A model generated the notes under the pieces. The model saw only the letters and a program-made list of their open reading frames with translations. It was not told the DNA's origin and did not search any database. A stretch of DNA of 36,924 nt from Deinococcus detaillensis (GTDB lineage Bacteria; Deinococcota; Deinococci; Deinococcales; Deinococcaceae): assembly GCF_007280555.1 (NCBI RefSeq), contig NZ_VKDB01000029.1, forward strand, positions 1 through 36,924, given 5' to 3'. Of this stretch, positions 32,816 through 36,924 are shown one piece after another; position 1 is the first letter of the stretch; the number at the start of each line of letters is the position of its first letter. The translations under genes and the position numbers were made by a program.

Positions 32816-32868
32816 CAAAAGCGGCGCGAGGAGCTTGATGGACAGGCTTTCCGCGCCGCTCTCTTTTG
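32816..32868. terminator. Terminator between convergent glnQ and glutaryl-CoA dehydrogenase genes
   Basis: AGCGGCGCG (32820-32828) and CGCGCCGCT (32852-32860) form a 9-bp GC stem, extended by AAAA/TTTT on the flanks, with CTCTTTT (32861-32867) after it. It probably works in both directions. Confidence 0.75.
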
Positions 32869-32873
32869 CGTAT

Positions 32874-34034
32874 TTATCCTAGAGCGTTCAACCCCGTCAG
32901 ATCGCGCCCCACGATCAGCGTGTGAATGTCGTGCGTGCCCTCATAGGTGTCCACCGTCTCGAGATTGAGCATGTGGCGGATCACCGGATACTCGGTGGTG
33001 ATGCCGTTGCCGCCGAGTATCTCGCGGGCCAGCCGGGCACCTTGCAGGGCCACCCGCACATTGTTGCGCTTGGCCAGCGAGACTTGACCGAAGGTCATCT
33101 TGCCGCTGTCCTTGAGCTGGCCGAGTTGTGCCGCCAGCAAGAAGCCTGCCGAGTGATCCGTGACCATCCGCACCAGTTTGTCCTGCACCAGTTGGCGCGA
33201 GGCGATGGGCTTGGCGAAGGTGCTGCGGCTGACCGAGTAATCCAGCGCGGCCTGATACACCGCCTCCAACGCGCCCATCGCTCCCCAGGCGATCCCGAAG
33301 CGGGCTGAGGTCAGGCAGCCCAGGGGGCTTTTGAGGCCGCCGGAGCCGGGCAGCATATTCTGTGCCGGAATGCGGCAGTCTTCCAGCACGATTTCACCCG
33401 TGACGCTGGCCCGCAAGCTCATCTTTCGCTGAATTTTGGGCGTGGAAAAGCCTTTGGCGTCTCTCGGCACGATGAAGCCGCGGATCAGATCGTCGTCATC
33501 CTTGGCCCAGACCACCGCCAGATCGGCCACCGGGCTGTTGGTGATCCACATTTTGTTGCCGTTGAGCACGTAATCGCCGCCGTCTTTGCGGGCGCGGGTC
33601 CGCATGGCGGCGGGGTCGGAGCCGCCGTCGGGTTCGGTCAGGCCGAAGCAGCCGATCAGCTCGCCGGACGCCAGCCCCGGCAAGTACTGCTGCTTTTGCT
33701 CCTCGCTGCCGTAAGTGAAAATCGGGTACATGACCAGGCTGCCCTGCACACTGGCCGCGCTCCGCAGGCCGCTGTCGCAGCGCTCCAGCTCGTACATCAT
33801 CGCGCCGTAAGCGCTGTAGCTCGCGCCCGAGCCGCCGTACTCCTCGGGCGTGGTCGGGCCGAGCAGCCCCTGAGCGCCGAACTCGCGCATTACCTCGCGC
33901 ACCGGCAAATCGGCGTCGTCCCACCACCCGGCGATGTGCGGCATCAATTTGGCGTCCACGTAGCCGCGCACGCTCTGCATCACGAGCTGTTCATCGGGGC
34001 CGAGCAGCGAACGGGTTTGGAAGTAGTCGAGCAT
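32874..34034 (-). CDS. gcdH: Glutaryl-CoA dehydrogenase
   Basis: A 386-residue FAD acyl-CoA dehydrogenase that oxidises and decarboxylates glutaryl-CoA to crotonyl-CoA in lysine/tryptophan/glutarate breakdown. The match to the GCDH branch is detailed: GLRSAASVQGSLVMYPI, with R91 at the substrate-carboxylate position; CFGLTEPDGGSDPAAM; NKMWITNSPVADLAVVWA; SLRASVTGEIV; and TYEGTHDIHTLIVGRDLTG, with catalytic base E365. AAGGAG lies upstream of the ATG at 34034. It is downstream of, and probably co-regulated with, the CoA-transferase gene that would supply glutaryl-CoA. Confidence 0.93.
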   Translation of the reverse strand: MLDYFQTRSLLGPDEQLVMQSVRGYVDAKLMPHIAGWWDDADLPVREVMREFGAQGLLGPTTPEEYGGSGASYSAYGAMMYELERCDSGLRSAASVQGSLVMYPIFTYGSEEQKQQYLPGLASGELIGCFGLTEPDGGSDPAAMRTRARKDGGDYVLNGNKMWITNSPVADLAVVWAKDDDDLIRGFIVPRDAKGFSTPKIQRKMSLRASVTGEIVLEDCRIPAQNMLPGSGGLKSPLGCLTSARFGIAWGAMGALEAVYQAALDYSVSRSTFAKPIASRQLVQDKLVRMVTDHSAGFLLAAQLGQLKDSGKMTFGQVSLAKRNNVRVALQGARLAREILGGNGITTEYPVIRHMLNLETVDTYEGTHDIHTLIVGRDLTGLNALG

Positions 34035-34137
34035 GAAGTCTCCTTGAGGTGGGGATTTAACTCTTTCCTTCTTGAGGGGTGATGTTTAGGAAATGGTCAG
34101 TAGTTGGTGGACAGAGTGTCGGATGCGCGACTTAAGA

Positions 34138-35292
34138 TTAGGGCTTTTGCCCTAGCTCCCGCAAAATCTCCTCGCTGTGCTGGCCGAGGGTCGGCGGAGC
34201 GAGGCGCACGGCGGGCGTCACTCCGCCGATTTCCCACGGGGGAGAGGTGACGGTGGTGTGGCCCAGCGAAGCGTGCGGAACTGTTACCGCCACGCCTCTG
34301 GCCTGCACATGCGGGTCGGCAAACACTTCGGCCATGTCGTTGACCGGGCCGCACGGCACGCCCGCCACCTCCAATCGCCGCGTGACTTCCTCGCGCCCAA
34401 AGTGTGAGAGGGCCTCGGCCAGTTGCCGCTCGAGTTCGGGACGCTGCTGAACGCGCCGCTCGTTGGTGGCGAAGCGCTCGTCAGCCGCCATTTCGGGTCG
34501 GTCTAGAGCAACCCCCAGCTTGCGCCACAGCGCGTCATTGCCCGCCGCGATATTGATAAAACCGTCACCGCACTGGTACGTTCCGTAAGGTACGATGCTG
34601 CGGTGTTCGTTGCCGACGGGCACGGGGATTTCGCCGGTGGCCAGGTAGCGCCCGGTTTGGCTGCTGCCCAGCGCGATCACGCTTTCGAGCAGGTTCACGT
34701 CTAAACGCTCGCCCTGTCCCGTCTTTTCGCGCTGGTAAAGGGCCGCCAGAATCGCCTGGGTCAGCAGCGCTCCCGAGAACACGTCGGCCACCGCCACGCC
34801 CACCCGCAGCGGCTGACCGCCGGGTTCGCCGTTGTAGCTCATCATGCCGCCCATGCCCTGCGCGATCACGTCGTAACCGGCCCGCTCGCGGTAAGGCCCG
34901 CTTTGCCCGAAGCCGGAGACGCTGGCGTAGATCAGACGTGGGAATTCGGCGTGGAGTTCTTCCCAACCGAATCCCAGCCGCTCGAAGGTGCCGGGCCGGA
35001 AGTTCTCGACGATCACGTCGCTGCTGGCGATCAGGGCGCGTGCCGCCTCCAACCCCGCCTCGCTCTTAAGGTCAAGCACTAGACTGCGCTTGTTGCGGTT
35101 GACGCTCAGAAAATAGCTGGACTCGCGCCCGCCCTCTGATACCTGAAACGGCGGCCCCCAGGCGCGGGTGTCGTCGCCCTGCGGCGGCTCGACCTTGATC
35201 ACGTCCGCTCCTAGGTCGCCCAGCAGCATGGTGCAAAACGGCCCGGTCAGCACGCGGGTAAAGTCGGCCACCCGCACGCCGGAGAGCATCAT
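34138..35292 (-). CDS. CaiB/BaiF family CoA-transferase (SUGCT-like)
   Basis: A 384-residue class III CoA-transferase. The family features are VRVADFTRVLTGPFCTMLL at the start, DVIVENFRPGTFERLGFG, YDVIAQGMGGMMSYNG, and the catalytic Asp D170 in RVGVAVADVFSG. The C-terminal portion GQHSEEILRELG is family-typical. It transfers CoA between dicarboxylates or related acids. Next to gcdH, the likely role is succinyl-CoA:glutarate CoA-transferase as in human SUGCT, supplying glutaryl-CoA. Two ATGs in tandem (35292, 35289) are possible starts; AGGTGA lies upstream. The 103-bp gap to gcdH contains no feature I can support. Confidence 0.9.
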   Translation of the reverse strand: MMLSGVRVADFTRVLTGPFCTMLLGDLGADVIKVEPPQGDDTRAWGPPFQVSEGGRESSYFLSVNRNKRSLVLDLKSEAGLEAARALIASSDVIVENFRPGTFERLGFGWEELHAEFPRLIYASVSGFGQSGPYRERAGYDVIAQGMGGMMSYNGEPGGQPLRVGVAVADVFSGALLTQAILAALYQREKTGQGERLDVNLLESVIALGSSQTGRYLATGEIPVPVGNEHRSIVPYGTYQCGDGFINIAAGNDALWRKLGVALDRPEMAADERFATNERRVQQRPELERQLAEALSHFGREEVTRRLEVAGVPCGPVNDMAEVFADPHVQARGVAVTVPHASLGHTTVTSPPWEIGGVTPAVRLAPPTLGQHSEEILRELGQKP

Positions 35293-35493
35293 AACGGGTC
35301 ACCTGTCAGGAAGGGAAGTGCGCTTAAACAGTAACTCAAGTGTGTTGGCAAAAGAAGTCCTAGCGAGTGGTTTTGGCGTTGATGCGCTACCCTAGCACGC
35401 CTTAAGGAGTGGAAACTGCGGCTCAAAACGTGGGAAGCCGACTTTGCCGCTCAGCTTACGGCGCGGCGCAGTCGGTCGGCCAAAACTACGGGC

Positions 35494-36147
35494 ATGGACA
35501 AGCCTGCGACTGGTCAACTTCCGCTCAATGCCTTCCGGCGGCAGGACGAAACGCCCGACGAGCTGTTTTACCGCTCTCCACGCTTCGTGACCCACATTGA
35601 CGACTGGGCCATCGCCGCCGTGACCCAGCTTTACCGCGAGTATTTTCCGGCAGGCGGGCGCGTCCTTGATGTAATGAGCAGTTGGATCAGCCACCTGCCG
35701 CCGGAAGCCGAGTACCGCCGGGTGGTCGGGCTGGGCCTCAACGAAGCCGAGCTGGCCCGCAACCCGCGCCTGGAGACCTACGTGGTGCAGAACCTCAACG
35801 CCGACGCGCACCTGCCGTTCGAGGATAATTCCTTCGACGCGGCGGGCCTGTGCGTCTCGGTGGATTACCTAACCGATCCGGTGGCGGTGCTGCGTGATCT
35901 GGGGCGGGTGGTGGCGGCGGGCGGGCCGGTGGTCATCAGTTTTTCCAACCGCTGCTTTCCCAGCAAGGCGGTGGCGATCTGGCATCAGCTCGATAGCGCG
36001 GGCCAGCAGAAGTTGGTGCAGCACTACTTGGAGGAAGCAGGCAACTGGACGGACATCGTGCAACTCGACCGCACCCCAGCCATGCAGGGGCGGCGCGGTG
36101 GCGATCCGTTGTGGGCGGTAGTGGGCCGGGCCAAAGCGGGGGAGTAA
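35494..36147 (+). CDS. SAM-dependent methyltransferase (type 11-like), atypical motif I
   Basis: A 217-residue class I methyltransferase-like protein. Strand 1 ends at D59 in VLDVMSSWISHLP, in place of the usual glycine-rich ExGxGxG loop. The downstream motifs NLNADAHLPFEDNSFDAAGL and LRDLGRVVAAGGPVVISFSN are standard type-11. Proteins with the VLDxMSSWxSHLP loop form a known but uncharacterised branch in bacteria and plants. There is no clear ribosome binding site before the ATG. It is the last intact gene before insertion-sequence debris. The substrate is unknown. Confidence 0.87.
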   Translation: MDKPATGQLPLNAFRRQDETPDELFYRSPRFVTHIDDWAIAAVTQLYREYFPAGGRVLDVMSSWISHLPPEAEYRRVVGLGLNEAELARNPRLETYVVQNLNADAHLPFEDNSFDAAGLCVSVDYLTDPVAVLRDLGRVVAAGGPVVISFSNRCFPSKAVAIWHQLDSAGQQKLVQHYLEEAGNWTDIVQLDRTPAMQGRRGGDPLWAVVGRAKAGE

Positions 36148-36371
36148 GTTGTGGGAAAGAATAGACGTCCTGCAAAAACCAGCTTGAGCACAGCCGGGCG
36201 AGATTACGGAGAGCCGCAATCAAATGAACTTGGAGCGGAAAACGCAGCTCGCGATGCCGGTGGACTTCTTTTAGAACGCGGAAAATCTTCAACCGCCGTT
36301 ATCTACTCGAATCTTGCCAGGGGCAACCCGGCCCCGGGTTACCTCGGTGACGGTTCCGACGACCCGCTCAG
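36148..36371. other. Non-coding stretch between methyltransferase and IS remnant
   Basis: I see no credible complete gene. A 16-codon ORF starts at ATG 36223 (MNLERKTQLAMPVDFF) and may be a remnant. A GTG frame from 36151 runs into the IS sequence and has no protein-like features. Confidence 0.4.
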
Positions 36372-36683
36372 CTGGGGTTCCCCCAATCCTGCACAGTTGT
36401 GGCTAAGCCACTAAAGCTTGCCTATCGGCTTCCAGTGGAGTCAAGTACCCCAGTGTCGAGTGCAGTCTCTTTAGGTTGTAGTACACCTCGACATACTCAA
36501 AGATTGCCCGCCTTGCCTGTCCACGGGTTTCATAGACCTGGTCGTCAACCAACTCGCGTTTGAGAGTCTCAAAAAAGCTTTCTTAGACAGCATTATCCCA
36601 GCATTACCCCTTGCGACTCATGCTGCACACCATACCCCTCTGTGCGAGGGCAGTCTGGAACAGACCGCTGGTGTACTGGCTTC
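36372..36683 (-). mobile_element. Truncated IS3-family element (right end)
   Basis: An element remnant with the 3' part of the transposase gene. The probable outer inverted repeat, TGGGGTTCCCCCAATCCTGC (36373-36392), has the form of an IS3-family right end. Matching transposase coding ends abruptly at about 36681, where the expected sequence before SQYTSG gives way to the hairpin repeat copy C. Confidence 0.75.
36403..36681 (-). pseudogene. IS3-family transposase (orfB) C-terminal fragment, two stops
   Basis: Reads SQYTSGLFQTALAQRGMVCS, then MSRKG*CWDNAV*ESFFETL, and on to LHSTLGYLTPLEADRQALVA before its own stop. The intact family motif is MSRKGNCWDNAVAESFF. Here the N and A codons are both stops (TAA at 36604-36606 and 36583-36585 on the minus strand). 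The catalytic Glu of the DDE triad (E in ESFF) is still present, but the two upstream catalytic Asp residues lie outside the fragment. It is inactive. Confidence 0.9.
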
Positions 36684-36720
36684 TTGGGCAGAACGGACGC
36701 CCATGAGGACGCCTGCCCGG
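36682..36720 (+). repeat. Hairpin repeat, copy C, between two IS elements
   Basis: TCTTGGGCAGAACGG (36682-36696) is identical over 15 bases to copy A (5067-5081), and GCCTGCCC follows at 36711-36718. GGGCAG/CTGCCC can pair. It is wedged between the truncated IS3 remnant and the end of the IS30 element. Confidence 0.5.
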
Positions 36721-36725
36721 TGGAT

Positions 36726-36924
36726 TCAAGCGGTCATCGCAACAGCAGCGTCAACCCCGTGTAGTGCGCGTTCAAAGGCCTCATGAGGGGTCTGCCACCC
36801 CAGAACTTTGCGGGGTCTGGCATTTAGCGTCTTCGCTACAGCCTCTAAGTCGTCTGCGCTGTGCAGGCTCAAATCCGTGCCTTTCGGAAAGTATTGGCGT
36901 AAGAGGCCATTGGTATTTTCGTTT
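36726..36924 (-). mobile_element. IS30-family transposase, C-terminal part (runs off the right edge)
   Basis: The visible 65 residues read [20 protein letters not shown], then [19 protein letters not shown], ending AVAMTA and TGA. This is the conserved C-terminus of IS30 transposases and includes the E of NENTNG from the catalytic DDE triad. The gene enters from beyond 36924, so its integrity is unknown. The sequence just past the stop (36721-36725 and outward) should hold the terminal inverted repeat of the element. Confidence 0.88.

Noticed and set aside
36151..36414. An 87-codon GTG frame after the methyltransferase
   Set aside because: Runs through the IS3-family terminal repeat and remnant, with no domain and composition unlike the neighbours.

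Overview
The window looks like a chromosomal stretch of a GC-rich bacterium of the Deinococcus type. This is inferred from GC-rich coding sequence, many GTG starts, short leaderless promoters (a TANNNT box 5-9 nt before the start codon) and the mix of gene families. No rRNA, tRNA, CRISPR array or origin was seen. Most of the window is intact, tightly packed metabolic and transport genes. Accessory DNA is confined to the far right edge.

Layout, left to right. (1) 0.1-4.1 kb: a metallo-beta-lactamase-fold hydrolase, a luciferase-like flavin monooxygenase and glucose-6-phosphate isomerase (pgi). (2) 4.2-9.1 kb: a fatty-acid-type catabolic cluster, with a PaaG-like enoyl-CoA hydratase/isomerase, a FadR-type regulator and, divergently, an overlapping acyl-CoA dehydrogenase / short-chain dehydrogenase / APH-kinase operon. 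The operon resembles a split ACAD10/ACAD11 or the LvaC-LvaD-LvaA set that handles 4-hydroxyacyl-CoAs by phosphorylation. (3) 9.1-14.6 kb, minus strand: SDR-type L-threonine dehydrogenase, glycine C-acetyltransferase, then a sugar ABC importer (two permeases and a binding protein, no ATPase). (4) 14.7-17.6 kb: two overlapping hot-dog thioesterases and an ABC exporter half-transporter. (5) 17.7-23.6 kb: a secreted type-B carboxylesterase, a subtilase without a signal peptide followed by a small protein that looks like a free-standing I9-type subtilase inhibitor, an NmrA-like oxidoreductase with an N-formylglutamate-amidohydrolase-family protein, and a small secreted-protein gene broken by a 7-bp tandem duplication.

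(6) 23.7-28.6 kb: a HutC-type GntR regulator divergent from an oligopeptide ABC importer (binding protein and two permeases, no ATPase). The promoter carries a cluster of GGTC half-sites, and a proline-rich leader ORF overlaps the first permease. (7) 28.8-32.8 kb: a complete polar amino-acid ABC importer. (8) 32.9-35.3 kb, minus strand: a CaiB/BaiF CoA-transferase and glutaryl-CoA dehydrogenase, a plausible glutarate module. (9) 35.5-36.1 kb: a SAM methyltransferase. (10) 36.4-36.9 kb: a decayed IS3-family transposase remnant next to the 3' end of an IS30-family transposase.

The most interesting items are the split ACAD10/11-like operon, the subtilase with its putative separate inhibitor, the 7-bp duplication frameshift, the leader ORF and operator array of the peptide transporter, and a small hairpin-forming intergenic repeat present three times (about 5.06, 29.77 and 36.68 kb).
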